Positions 18,157-26,873 of a stretch of DNA of 64,000 nt are shown here, in pieces. Numbering within the stretch: position 1 is the first letter of the stretch; every line of letters starts with the position of its first letter. The translations under genes and the position numbers were made by a program. The notes below the pieces were generated by a model. It did no database searches and had not been told where the DNA came from. It saw nothing but the letters and a program-made list of their open reading frames with translations. The stretch is from positions 30,942 to 94,941 of the forward strand of contig JBBDQZ010000053.1 of the NCBI GenBank assembly GCA_040905705.1. Direction: 5' to 3'. The DNA comes from JBBDQZ01 sp040905705. GTDB lineage: Bacteria > Bacteroidota > Rhodothermia > Balneolales > Natronogracilivirgulaceae.

Positions 18157-19587
18157 TCAGGGTGAAAAGCGGGGGCGGTCATTAATGGCTTCTGGAGGGG
18201 GAACTTCAGAAAAAGGAGATACAGCAGGTGTTTGTAACAGCTCATTCTCCTGGATATAGTTGCGTGTCAATCTGATGCGTGGACCATCCGGATTTAATGC
18301 ATTAAAATTGTCAATCAAATGCCCGTTAAATAACAGGACCATTCTTGAAAGTGCACCCTGGAAGGCGATTTCGTTGATAAAATCAAATCGCATGGCTTCC
18401 TGGTTTTCCACCCAATACGGACGAAATGCGGTGGTTGTATCCTGGCCAAATACATCGGAATCTACCCGAATCGGTTCAAGATTTCCGTTCAGGGCATAGA
18501 CAACCACAAACAGGGTGTCTCCCGGCCCGGAAGCGGGAAGCATTTCTGCAATATCTATAGAGATGTTTTCCGATATATTTGGCAATACGGATGCTGCAGT
18601 TTCTCCTTCATTACTCTGATCCGTTCGGTCTTCATCGTTTTCTGAAAGAGCAGGGGATATGGTATTTTCAACAGATGTTTCTATGGCACCATTACTTCTG
18701 TTTTGTTGCCAAAACCAGAAAATAGCAGCAGCAGCAAGAGCCAGAGCAAGGAGTATAACGATCATTACCCAGACAATACGGTTACGCTGAGGCCGGTAGA
18801 CCGCTTCCTTGATTTTTCTGGCCCAATCTACACTGCTCATCTCGGGAGGATCAGGAAACTTGCTTTCTATGGTTGCTTTATCATGAGATTCCGAAGAGGC
18901 ATAATCGGAAGTGGATGTTGCCAGAGGCTTTTTGGTGTGCTCATCTTCCCACTCAATGTCGTCCACGCTTTTTTCCTGGCTTTCAGGGGTGATAATTTTC
19001 TTTTTTGAAGCCGGGCCGGATGAGGATGAACCGGAGGATGGTGCCCCCTTATTTTCAGTTTTCCGGGAGGTAGATGCTGGACTTTTTACACGATCCGTAT
19101 CGGCGGAGGCAGGTGTTTTTTTACCAGTAGCAATTTGTTTGTCGGCATCGTTGGATGAAGTGCTCTGATCACCGGAAGATTTTTTACTGCCCGAAGTGTC
19201 GCCCGGGGCTTCCGGATCCTTCAGTTTGTCTGAAGGCTTGCCCTTATCTACAGGGTCTTTGGCCTGACGACCTGATTGTTTATCATTATCTGTTGAAACA
19301 TCATCATCCCGGCTCAGGTAGATTTCAGCAAGGTGGCCTGCATACGTTCCCTCTTCGACCTGGTCAAGCGCATTGATCATATCGTCATCATTGATACCGA
19401 CGGCCTTTGCATAGGTGCGGAAATAGCTTCGCAAATAGGTTTTATTGCGCATTTTACCGGTATAAATCGATCCATCTTCAATGGCCTCAATAGTTGCGAT
19501 AGGAATCCTGCACTTTTCAAAAATATTCTGTTTGCTCAGCCGCATATTCCGTCGAATCAGCAACAGATCTTGAGAAATTTTGGACAT
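18157..19587 (-). CDS. RodZ-like helix-turn-helix membrane protein
   Basis: A protein of 476 residues starting at ATG 19587, preceded by AGGTGA. A GTG three codons upstream is possible but less well placed. The N-terminus is a helix-turn-helix domain of RodZ type (SQDLLLIRRNMRLSKQNIFEKC, then YLRSYFRTYAKAVGI, about residues 3-75). A long Ser/Lys/Asp-rich linker, probably disordered, covers roughly residues 95-235. One membrane helix (VIWVMI-like IVWVMIVILLALALAA, around 270-290) leads to a periplasmic beta domain ending in RPRFSP. In rod-shaped bacteria RodZ connects MreB to the elongasome. The linker is unusually long and acidic-basic mixed. Assignment to RodZ rests on architecture, not on strong motif identity. 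Confidence 0.7.
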   Translation of the reverse strand: MSKISQDLLLIRRNMRLSKQNIFEKCRIPIATIEAIEDGSIYTGKMRNKTYLRSYFRTYAKAVGINDDDMINALDQVEEGTYAGHLAEIYLSRDDDVSTDNDKQSGRQAKDPVDKGKPSDKLKDPEAPGDTSGSKKSSGDQSTSSNDADKQIATGKKTPASADTDRVKSPASTSRKTENKGAPSSGSSSSGPASKKKIITPESQEKSVDDIEWEDEHTKKPLATSTSDYASSESHDKATIESKFPDPPEMSSVDWARKIKEAVYRPQRNRIVWVMIVILLALALAAAAIFWFWQQNRSNGAIETSVENTISPALSENDEDRTDQSNEGETAASVLPNISENISIDIAEMLPASGPGDTLFVVVYALNGNLEPIRVDSDVFGQDTTTAFRPYWVENQEAMRFDFINEIAFQGALSRMVLLFNGHLIDNFNALNPDGPRIRLTRNYIQENELLQTPAVSPFSEVPPPEAINDRPRFSP

Positions 19588-19839
19588 AGATATCACCTGG
19601 AGTCGTTGTTTGTAAGCACTAAAGTACAGAATGACAAAACCATTGTATAATAATGCACATCCACTTAATACACCACAATTTTTTGACCGGAATTATATCC
19701 GGATTGTTAACGGAATAACGAACACACCAAGCGATGATTTTTATTACGTTTTTGTATGTTTTGCCGTGTAAGATTTGTCGTTGCCAGGGGTCTTATACGG
19801 AACAGATGTTCGTCATCGATATTGAAATTAGAGGTTGAT

Positions 19840-20532
19840 ATGGCAATTTCATTTTCGCTTGGTAAAGATGTGTTTGAATTGATTTATCCGGTTACCTGCC
19901 TGGTTTGTGGTGATCGTGTTGGAGAGGACTCTCAACTTTGTACCTATTGTTTGAAGTATGCATTTGAGCCTGCCAATGCCGGAGGAATGGAGTCATGCGA
20001 TGGTATTATTCTGCCGGACTGGATTGTGATGCAGGATTCGCTGTGGGAGTTTGACAAAGGTGGATTTTTACAGGATATACTTCATTATGCCAAGTATAAT
20101 GGTTTTGCGAGCTTATGTGTGGTTTTAGGGAGAGAGCTGGGTTATAAAATACGGTATAACCGGTGGTTGGACTCCCGCCGAAGTGTTATACTTTTGCCGG
20201 TACCTTTACATCCGGCCCGTCAAAGAAAACGTGGATATAATCAATCTGCCAAAATAGCGGAGGGTATTGCCGAGGTAACAGGTTCGGCCGTGGCGGATAG
20301 CAAATCAGTAGTCCGTGTCCGGAATACCAGAACCCAGACCGGGCTTAATTCAACATTACGATGGGAAAATACCTTGAATGCTTTTTCTCTGAATCGAGGG
20401 GAGGTATTTAATGGTCAGACGGTCCTTATCGTGGATGATATCATTACTACAGGTGCAACAACATTAGAATTGGCAAAAATCGTAAGGGATCATTGTGCTT
20501 CGGTCGGCATTGTGACGGTGGCGCGGGCATGA
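19840..20532 (+). CDS. comF: ComF family phosphoribosyltransferase-like protein
   Basis: A protein of 230 residues if translation starts at ATG 19840, which has GAGG six bases upstream and places the four-cysteine zinc finger (CLVCGD...CTYC) near the N-terminus as in ComF. The frame stays open to 19756, but the extra 28 residues have no family similarity. The C-terminal PRPP loop is VLIVDDIITTGATTLEL. ComF proteins contribute to DNA uptake and transformation in competent species, yet many non-competent bacteria keep one and its reaction is undefined. It is divergent from the RodZ-like gene and about 100 bases upstream of an unknown membrane protein gene. Confidence 0.85.
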   Translation: MAISFSLGKDVFELIYPVTCLVCGDRVGEDSQLCTYCLKYAFEPANAGGMESCDGIILPDWIVMQDSLWEFDKGGFLQDILHYAKYNGFASLCVVLGRELGYKIRYNRWLDSRRSVILLPVPLHPARQRKRGYNQSAKIAEGIAEVTGSAVADSKSVVRVRNTRTQTGLNSTLRWENTLNAFSLNRGEVFNGQTVLIVDDIITTGATTLELAKIVRDHCASVGIVTVARA

Positions 20533-20632
20533 GACAGCTGTAGCGTTTCAAGTGTTTGATGATGACTCTATATAGCAATAAATTGCCGATCGGTTCATTA
20601 ACAACTTTACAAACAAAACGAATGACCGTTAT

Positions 20633-21295
20633 ATGAGTGTTTCCCGTGATCCTGAAAACCATTACATCGAAACGCCACGGGGTATATTTACTTCAGCAGG
20701 TAACTGGTTCCATATCACTTCGGAAAGTTTAGAGAAATATGCGCCGGGTTTGTTGAAAAAACACACTCTGGCCCGGTTAATAAAAAAATCGGAGATCTGG
20801 ATTCGCAGTGCTGACAGTCTTGGAATATTTCTTTTTATGATACTGTTATATGGGCAAGGTTTGATGTTTGCAGCGCTGGCCGTTTTGATCTTTGTGCCTT
20901 TATGGCACATCAACAAAAGCAATTTTCTGAGCCTCCCCCTTACCTCGATCCTTGCTATTATTGATAATGAAATTGTGTTGCTTTTGATTTCAGTGTTTGT
21001 TTTAAGCTGGATGGGTATCACCGAACAATATGAATCCGTTATTGTGGGTATACTTATATTTTGTTTGCTTAAGTTCGGATGGTTGCGCAATTCAGTCGAG
21101 TGGCTTTACAGCAAAATGCTAAAGCAAACCCTGTTACTCAATGACAGGGTTCTGAAAATGTTTATACTCAAATATGCTGTCAGGGAAGATATTCCGGTGT
21201 ATGAAGTAGATGATATGGAAAAAGAAATCCTCTCGCTTGTCAACAGGCAGAAGGAAGTCATAAATAAATTTAAAAAACGAAACAAACGACTATGA
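20633..21295 (+). CDS. Unknown membrane protein coupled to menG
   Basis: I do not recognise this 220-residue protein. It has three to four hydrophobic segments (about residues 62-84, 95-118 and 125-150), a basic amphipathic N-terminal part, and a C-terminal cytoplasmic helix that is strongly charged (KEILSLVNRQKEVINKFKKRNKRL-type composition), compatible with a short coiled coil or membrane-surface helix. Its stop overlaps the menG start by four bases (ATGA), so the two are probably co-translated, and coding status is well supported. A role connected with menaquinone or the membrane is conceivable but only from position. No catalytic motif was seen. Confidence 0.6.
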   Translation: MSVSRDPENHYIETPRGIFTSAGNWFHITSESLEKYAPGLLKKHTLARLIKKSEIWIRSADSLGIFLFMILLYGQGLMFAALAVLIFVPLWHINKSNFLSLPLTSILAIIDNEIVLLLISVFVLSWMGITEQYESVIVGILIFCLLKFGWLRNSVEWLYSKMLKQTLLLNDRVLKMFILKYAVREDIPVYEVDDMEKEILSLVNRQKEVINKFKKRNKRL

Positions 21296-21981
21296 GCGAA
21301 GAAGTACGAGAGATGTTTGCATCCATATCTGGACGGTACGATACACTGAATACGGTTTTATCCTTTGGAATGCATCACAGGTGGAGAAAAAAGGCCGTAC
21401 AGTTAAGCGGGGCGCGAACAGGAATGCACGTACTTGATTGTGCAACCGGAACCGGAGATCTTGCCATCGCATTCAAAAAAGTTGTCGGAGAGAAAGGAAA
21501 GGTTACAGGTACTGATTTTTGTGCCGAGATGTTGGAGTCAGCACCGGCGAAATCTCTGAAAAACGGTATGGAAATTGTATGGGAGGTCGCTGATGCGATG
21601 AATCTTCCATATGGGAATGAACAGTTTGATATCGGCAGCATTGCCTTCGGCATTCGTAATGTGGACGATCCCGGAACGGCGTTGCGCGAGATGGCCCGTG
21701 TTGTAAAACCCGGGGGTAAAGTGATTGTATTGGAATTCGGACAACCCTACGGATTTGTTAAATATCCGTTTCGATGGCACAGCAAATATATAATCCCGTT
21801 TCTTGGAGGCTGGATCAGCGGAAATAAACAGGCCTATCAGTACTTACCTGAAACAAGTGCCGCTTTTCCGGCGGGGAAACAATTTGTTGAGCTCATGGAA
21901 AATACAGGCGCCTATGAAACCATTACCTTCTACCCGTTAATGAAGGGGATTGCATATATTTACGCAGGAACAGTCCGGTGA
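21292..21981 (+). CDS. menG: Demethylmenaquinone methyltransferase (UbiE/MenG)
   Basis: A 229-residue class I SAM methyltransferase. The family signatures are FDxIS-type start (MFASISGRYDTLNTVLSFG), the SAM loop VLDCATGTGDLA (residues about 49-60), and the UbiE-specific NVDDPGTALREMARVVKPGG with FGIRN before it. It carries out the last step of menaquinone synthesis, C-methylation of demethylmenaquinone; ubiquinone synthesis is not expected in this lineage, so menG is the better symbol. Menaquinol is the electron donor expected for the ACIII operon in the same window. The gene overlaps the preceding membrane-protein gene by four bases and precedes fabZ by 111 bases. Confidence 0.93.
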   Translation: MSEEVREMFASISGRYDTLNTVLSFGMHHRWRKKAVQLSGARTGMHVLDCATGTGDLAIAFKKVVGEKGKVTGTDFCAEMLESAPAKSLKNGMEIVWEVADAMNLPYGNEQFDIGSIAFGIRNVDDPGTALREMARVVKPGGKVIVLEFGQPYGFVKYPFRWHSKYIIPFLGGWISGNKQAYQYLPETSAAFPAGKQFVELMENTGAYETITFYPLMKGIAYIYAGTVR

Positions 21982-22092
21982 ATTGATGATTTTTGCAATC
22001 CGGTTATCAAATCATGTTCCCGTGAACCCCCATTGGTTTCATAGTATCAACTTGCGTATTTTTAACCTCTCTTTGTTACTCAAATCGATATC

Positions 22093-22530
22093 ATGAATAT
22101 TGAAGAAATAAAATCACTGCTTCCACACAGATATCCGTTTCTTTTCATCGACCGTGTACTTGAAATCGGTGAAAAACATATTGTCGCTATTAAAAATGTT
22201 AGCGCCAATGAGGAATTTTTCAATGGCCATTTTCCGGGAGCAGCGGTTATGCCGGGGGTACTGCAGGTAGAGGCGCTTGCTCAGGCTGGTTGTCTGTTGA
22301 CATTAAATAATCATATTAAAAATCCCCAGGATGTCATCATCGTTTTTACCGGGATAAAAAACGCCCGATTTCGTCGCCCGGTGGTCCCGGGGGATCAAAT
22401 TCGCCTGGAGGTTGAACTGTCTAACGCCCGAAGAAATTTCCTGACCATGATTGGCAAAGCAACCGTGGAAGGCGATATGGCATGTGAAATTGAAGCCACC
22501 GCGGCGATTGTACCTAAGGACAAATTATGA
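22093..22530 (+). CDS. fabZ: 3-hydroxyacyl-[acyl-carrier-protein] dehydratase FabZ
   Basis: A 145-residue single hot-dog domain protein. It opens with EIKSLLPHRYPFLFIDRVLE and carries the active-site pair His in FNGHFPGAAVMPGV and Glu in QVEALAQAG. It dehydrates 3-hydroxyacyl-ACP in fatty-acid elongation. In many Bacteroidota fabZ is fused to or next to lpxC or lpxA; here it is unfused and instead overlaps panB by four bases (ATGA). The length equals the usual FabZ, so nothing has been lost. The 111 bases upstream, after menG, may carry its own promoter. Confidence 0.95.
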   Translation: MNIEEIKSLLPHRYPFLFIDRVLEIGEKHIVAIKNVSANEEFFNGHFPGAAVMPGVLQVEALAQAGCLLTLNNHIKNPQDVIIVFTGIKNARFRRPVVPGDQIRLEVELSNARRNFLTMIGKATVEGDMACEIEATAAIVPKDKL

Positions 22531-23360
22531 GTGCCGAATCAGCATCGTCAAAAACACCACGAATTACCACACGAACTATTGTGGAAATGAAAAGCCATGG
22601 TGAAAAAATCAGCATGCTTACGGCCTACGACTATACCATGGCACGAATTGTGGATCAAGCGGGTATTGATATTATTTTAGTGGGTGATTCTGCAAGCAAT
22701 GTTATGGCCGGACATGAGACGACTTTGCCCATTACACTGGAAGAGATGATGTATCATACGGTTTGCGTTGTTCGTGCAGCAGAACGAGCTCTTGTCGTAG
22801 CCGATTTGCCCTTTATGAGTTATCAGGTTACCGATACCGGTGGATTGATAAGTGCCGGACGTATGATGAAAGAGGCCGGAGCCCACGCAGTAAAACTTGA
22901 AGGCGGACGTTCTATTGTTTCCACGGTAAAAAAAATTGTCGATGCCGGTATACCTGTCATGGGACATCTTGGCCTCACCCCTCAGAGTATCTACAAGTTC
23001 GGTACCTATAAAGTGCGGGCCACAGAAAAAAAGGAAGCAGAACAGCTTGTTGAAGATGCTCATTTGTTGCAGGAGGCCGGATGTTTTGCCATTGTGCTGG
23101 AAAAGATCCCTTCAGCTTTGGCTAAGCGGGTTACAGGTGAACTGAGTATCCCAACGATCGGAATTGGAGCCGGTGAGGCATGCGATGGCCAGGTTCTGGT
23201 TACACATGACATGCTGGGATTGAATAAAAATTTTAGCCCGCGCTTTATTCGTCGGTATGCCGATCTGTATTCCCTGATGACCGAGGCCTTTCAAAATTAC
23301 CGTTCTGACGTAAAAAAAGGTTTATTCCCCGACAAGAGCGAACAGTATGGCGAATCGTGA
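22527..23360 (+). CDS. panB: 3-methyl-2-oxobutanoate hydroxymethyltransferase
   Basis: A 277-residue PanB that adds a hydroxymethyl group from methylenetetrahydrofolate to 2-oxoisovalerate, giving ketopantoate for pantothenate and CoA. Recognisable parts are KISMLTAYDYTMARIVD, ILVGDSASNVMAGHETTLPITLEEM (metal-binding Asp of VGDS), and the closing IGIGAGEACDGQVLVTHDMLG. It overlaps fabZ by four bases and surE by 14 bases, so the three form one translation-coupled run. Later CoA genes coaBC and coaX are also in this window but in separate units. All 13 arginines use CGN codons, a useful contrast with the acyl-CoA operon at 52.8-57.9 kb. Confidence 0.97.
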   Translation: MSAESASSKTPRITTRTIVEMKSHGEKISMLTAYDYTMARIVDQAGIDIILVGDSASNVMAGHETTLPITLEEMMYHTVCVVRAAERALVVADLPFMSYQVTDTGGLISAGRMMKEAGAHAVKLEGGRSIVSTVKKIVDAGIPVMGHLGLTPQSIYKFGTYKVRATEKKEAEQLVEDAHLLQEAGCFAIVLEKIPSALAKRVTGELSIPTIGIGAGEACDGQVLVTHDMLGLNKNFSPRFIRRYADLYSLMTEAFQNYRSDVKKGLFPDKSEQYGES

Positions 23361-24117
23361 TTTTGATTCGAATCGGCTAATATTGGTTTGCAATGATGAC
23401 GGAATTTTTGCTCCCGGTATTCGTGCGCTCGCCGAAGTGGCAATGGAATTTGGTATTGTTGAAATCATTGCTCCGGACCGGCAGCAGAGTGCCGTCGGCC
23501 ACTCAATTACCGTATCGGATCCGCTCCGTGTGACTTCCTTTCAGATCAATTCTGATATGAAGGGCCAGGCGGTGAACGGCACACCGGCCGACTGTGTGAA
23601 ACTTGCACACGACAAGCTTTTGAAACGCAAACCTGATCTGGTTTTGAGCGGCATAAATCACGGATCCAATGCCGGTATCAATATTATTTATTCCGGAACC
23701 GTCAGTGCCGCCACCGAGGCCACTATTTTGGGATATCCTGCCATAGCCATCAGTTGTACTGAATACAGTGAATCTGCCGATCTTTCAGGTGCCCAGGAAG
23801 CTACCCGAAGGGTGGTGCGTTATATTTTGAAAAACGAATTGCCATCCGGGATCACTCTCAATGTCAATGCACCGGGCGGGCCGCTTAAAAAGTTGCTTTG
23901 GGCCAAACAGGCCAATAGCCGGTATGTTGAAGAGTTTGAAGGCCGTATTGATCCGCATAACAAACCCTATTTCTGGATTACCGGCCGACTCGAGATTCTC
24001 GATCAGGGAGAAGATCTCGATCTGAATCTGCTGAAGGAAGGCTATGCTACCATCACACCCATTCAATATGATCTGACGGCTCACACGTATTATCATAAAC
24101 AAAGCAATGAATTTTAG
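23347..24117 (+). CDS. surE: 5'/3'-nucleotidase SurE
   Basis: A 256-residue SurE phosphatase. The metal site is the N-terminal LVCNDDGIFAPGI (Asp-Asp pair), followed by the Ser of DRQQSAVGHSIT and Asn in SGINHGSNAG. SurE dephosphorylates 5' and 3' nucleoside monophosphates and often sits beside pcm or nlpD; here it is at the end of fabZ-panB-surE, overlapping panB by 14 bases. Start at 23347 gives MANRDFDSNRLILVCNDDG, slightly extended relative to short SurE proteins but plausible. It converges on the YibQ-like gene with 20 bases between the stops. Confidence 0.95.
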   Translation: MANRDFDSNRLILVCNDDGIFAPGIRALAEVAMEFGIVEIIAPDRQQSAVGHSITVSDPLRVTSFQINSDMKGQAVNGTPADCVKLAHDKLLKRKPDLVLSGINHGSNAGINIIYSGTVSAATEATILGYPAIAISCTEYSESADLSGAQEATRRVVRYILKNELPSGITLNVNAPGGPLKKLLWAKQANSRYVEEFEGRIDPHNKPYFWITGRLEILDQGEDLDLNLLKEGYATITPIQYDLTAHTYYHKQSNEF

Positions 24118-24137
24118 GAGTGCGGTACGGACGGGGT

Positions 24138-25124
24138 TCAGGGGGTAATAAATACAATTCCACCTCTCTGAATGCGCGGGATCCACTCCTCAAGCCAGTT
24201 CAGTGTTGTATCTGTTCCCTTTACCATTAATGACGGGCCGGCAGCCTGGCGGGCCAGACGTGAATAGGTGAGCATTTGACGATCAAATTCAAACCGGTTT
24301 TCGCTGCTGTTAATGTTCATGTCTGATGCATCCACGGTATGAATACCGGCCTCTTGAAATTTCTGCATGAGCCCTTCATCCGAACCGGAGCCATCAGGTG
24401 TAAAAACAAGCAGCCTGATGCTATCGAATTCCCGTGATACCGCATCAACTGTCTGGCGGAGATCCGGATCGTCCATTGTCGTTGTTTGGTAAGACCTGCG
24501 GTCATCGTCATACCAGAGATATACCGGATGCATATCTTCCGGGATCATTTCAACCCACCGGACAAGGGTGCGGGCGGAGGTGGAACGTAGTACTACACCA
24601 ACGGAGATTTCAAGGTTTGATATACGTTCCAGCTGCGAAACGGTCGGTATCCGGTCAAAATAGATCAATAATCGGGCAGGGTGAGGAGTGCGGATGTAGT
24701 CGAAATCGGTGCGCAAATCCAGTGTCCGGATGATCTTGTCATGGTATACAAGGTGGAGAGTCATTTCGTATTCCGGCACATTTACATAACCCATGGTTCG
24801 AACCTTGTAGGGGTGTAATTGCCGGTTGAGTTCTGCATGGAAATGAGTTTGAGATACTTGTACAGGCAAATCCACAATATAATGAGTGCGGTTAAAATGC
24901 TCATTTATTGGATAGTCGACGGAACGAATGCGATGATCAGGAATATTGAACATGGCAAGTTCCTGGAGGATAAGCGAGTCGGCCTCCCCAAGATTCCGAA
25001 GAAACAATCGGGGAGGTTCTGATGGCAGGAAAATCAGAAGCAGAGAGGCAACAAGACACGATATTGCAAGCAAACACAGTGTCGTCTTTTTTAGCGTCAA
25101 ATCGGAAAATGAGAGGAGCGGCAT
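24138..25124 (-). CDS. Exported protein of unknown function, possibly divergent polysaccharide deacetylase (YibQ-like)
   Basis: A 328-residue protein with an N-terminal membrane anchor or signal (about residues 13-30). The C-terminal half follows a pattern seen in YibQ-like divergent polysaccharide deacetylases: a central alternating strand/helix region (SNLEISVGVVL, then IRLLVFTPDGSGSDEGL) and the closing LMVKGTDTTLNWLEEWIPRIQRGGIVFITP, which resembles the family's final strand-helix-strand. The residue stretch before it is poorly conserved. No metal-binding motif is obvious, so catalytic activity is doubtful. It lies 87 bases upstream-facing of coaBC's end, on the same strand and downstream of it. 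Function should be taken as unknown. Confidence 0.5.
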   Translation of the reverse strand: MPLLSFSDLTLKKTTLCLLAISCLVASLLLIFLPSEPPRLFLRNLGEADSLILQELAMFNIPDHRIRSVDYPINEHFNRTHYIVDLPVQVSQTHFHAELNRQLHPYKVRTMGYVNVPEYEMTLHLVYHDKIIRTLDLRTDFDYIRTPHPARLLIYFDRIPTVSQLERISNLEISVGVVLRSTSARTLVRWVEMIPEDMHPVYLWYDDDRRSYQTTTMDDPDLRQTVDAVSREFDSIRLLVFTPDGSGSDEGLMQKFQEAGIHTVDASDMNINSSENRFEFDRQMLTYSRLARQAAGPSLMVKGTDTTLNWLEEWIPRIQRGGIVFITP

Positions 25125-25211
25125 TCTGAATCGGCAGTCAAACTATTGGTGATGATTCCCGGCAGGGAAGAATGGTTCCGGGATATGCCGGTTTAAGCAT
25201 ACAAGTCGCTA

Positions 25212-26552
25212 TTATGATACAAAAATGTGGTGCAAAACACTTCGGGCAACTTCAGATTTCGAGCCCTCAAACCGGGTCTCAGTATCCGGGCCGATCAACA
25301 AGACACGATTGGTATCGACCGCAAAACCGGCGCCCTCATCCTGCAGGTTATTACCCACGATCCAGTCTGTATTCTTCCGGAGCCGTTTTTCTTTCGCACG
25401 TCCTGGCAAATCTTCCGTCTCCATGGCGAAACCAATCAATACTTGCCGGTCGTCTGGCCGGTGCTTTCCCAGCCATTGTAAAATGTCGGGCGTGCGTTCC
25501 AGTGCAATCTGCATTTCCGCTTTATCCTTTTTGACTTTGTGCAGGCTCTTTTTCCCCGGTTTGAAATCTGATACAGCTGCGGCCATGATGATAATATCCG
25601 ATTTTGCAAAAGATTTAACTTTGGAGAACAAGTCGTTGGCACTAATAAAAGATTCCTTATTGATCGATTCCGGGAGAATTGAAACATCTGTTGATTCGGA
25701 ATGAAGAAGGATGACATCGGCGCCGAGAGCAGCCGCTTCTTGTGCCATAGCTATGCCCATTTTCCCGGTTGATGGATTGGAAAGAAAGCGGACCGGATCC
25801 AGAAATTCACGAGTTGCACCGCACGTCACCAGTACTTTTTTGCCTTTCAATATCGAGCCAGGTTCCGGATCGGTCTGTGTTTGAAATGGAGATGCAGCCT
25901 TTTGACCGGTTGGCCCGGTTACCGCGGTTTTTGATGTATGGCTACCGAATGTATTGGACGAAGACGACTGTTCCGGTTTAATTGCTGATATGGATTTATT
26001 TTCGAGAAGCTGTTCTATATGTGAGAGCATCTCTTCCGGTTCCGGCAGGCGTCCCTGACCTTCCAGGCCACTGGCCAGGTATCCGTAGGAAGGCTCCATC
26101 AACTTAAATCCCAGTTTCCCGGCTTTATCCAGATTGTATCGGGTGGCGGGTGACCGATACATCTCCCCATCCATTGTCGGACACAGCAGGATGTTGCATC
26201 GAGCGGCCAGGATCATGGCTGTCAGCATTGAATCGGAAAACCCGTTGACAATTTTGGCAAGGGTGTTTGCCGTGCAGGGGGCGACTACAATCAAATCCGC
26301 CCATTCACCCCATTCTATGTGCTTTGTCCAACTTTTACTCACCCCCGTGGGACTGTCGGGAAAAATATCAATGGGTACCTCAAACCGGGTAAGTGAAGCA
26401 AATGTTTCCCGGCCAACAAAGCGTGTGGCCGCTTCAGTCATGGTTACCCGTACTGTTGCGCCGGCCTCTTGTAATTTTCGAAGCAGATAAACCGCTTTAT
26501 AGGCGGCAATGCCACCGGAAACCCCGATGACGATATGTTTGCCGCGCAACAT
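25212..26552 (-). CDS. coaBC: Bifunctional phosphopantothenoylcysteine decarboxylase / phosphopantothenate-cysteine ligase
   Basis: A 446-residue CoaBC. The N-terminal flavoprotein CoaC domain (residues 1-175) starts GKHIVIGVSGGIAAYKAVYLL and includes APCTANTLAKIVNG and the PTMDGEMY substrate segment. The CoaB domain (about 235-446) begins KKVLVTCGATREFLDPVRFLSNPSTGKMG. Together they make 4'-phosphopantetheine from phosphopantothenate and cysteine. Between the two domains lies an extra Ser/Thr/Gln-rich linker of about 50 residues (roughly 180-232) that is longer than usual and probably disordered. The gene starts after rpoZ with a five-base gap, in the conserved order yicC-gmk-rpoZ-coaBC. Confidence 0.96.
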   Translation of the reverse strand: MLRGKHIVIGVSGGIAAYKAVYLLRKLQEAGATVRVTMTEAATRFVGRETFASLTRFEVPIDIFPDSPTGVSKSWTKHIEWGEWADLIVVAPCTANTLAKIVNGFSDSMLTAMILAARCNILLCPTMDGEMYRSPATRYNLDKAGKLGFKLMEPSYGYLASGLEGQGRLPEPEEMLSHIEQLLENKSISAIKPEQSSSSNTFGSHTSKTAVTGPTGQKAASPFQTQTDPEPGSILKGKKVLVTCGATREFLDPVRFLSNPSTGKMGIAMAQEAAALGADVILLHSESTDVSILPESINKESFISANDLFSKVKSFAKSDIIIMAAAVSDFKPGKKSLHKVKKDKAEMQIALERTPDILQWLGKHRPDDRQVLIGFAMETEDLPGRAKEKRLRKNTDWIVGNNLQDEGAGFAVDTNRVLLIGPDTETRFEGSKSEVARSVLHHIFVS

Positions 26553-26557
26553 CGGGA

Positions 26558-26860
26558 TCAGCTGTTGTCATCGTCCTCATCAGGGAGACGGAAATACACT
26601 TTATCTTCAATCAACTCATCAATAGCCCGCTGAGCAGGGTGAGGGCGCGCCTCGTACTCTTTTGTGATGCGTTCCTGTTCTTCGTTGAAGGTGTATTCTT
26701 CTTCGTCTTCGTAGCCTTCGAAATACTTGAGCTTTTCGTCCAGCTCCATTTTTTCCTGGGCGGCAATCTGGCGTGACCGTTTCGAAAGAATTATAAGCCC
26801 TTCGTAGACATTGCCGGTAGTGCCTTGAATTTTTTCCAGATCAAGCGACTTGACTCCCAT
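26558..26860 (-). CDS. rpoZ: DNA-directed RNA polymerase omega subunit
   Basis: A 100-residue omega subunit if started at ATG 26860 (MGVKSLDLEKIQ); the longer open frame up to 26950 overlaps gmk and has no family similarity. The core matches Bacteroidota-type RpoZ: TGNVYEGLIILSKRSRQIAAQEKMELDEKL. A central acidic insert (EGYEDEEEYTFNEEQE) separates the two halves and the tail is acidic. Omega helps assemble the beta' subunit. Position between gmk and coaBC is the classical one and supports the assignment more than the short sequence does. Confidence 0.88.
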   Translation of the reverse strand: MGVKSLDLEKIQGTTGNVYEGLIILSKRSRQIAAQEKMELDEKLKYFEGYEDEEEYTFNEEQERITKEYEARPHPAQRAIDELIEDKVYFRLPDEDDDNS

Positions 26861-26873
26861 AAATCTTATCTTA

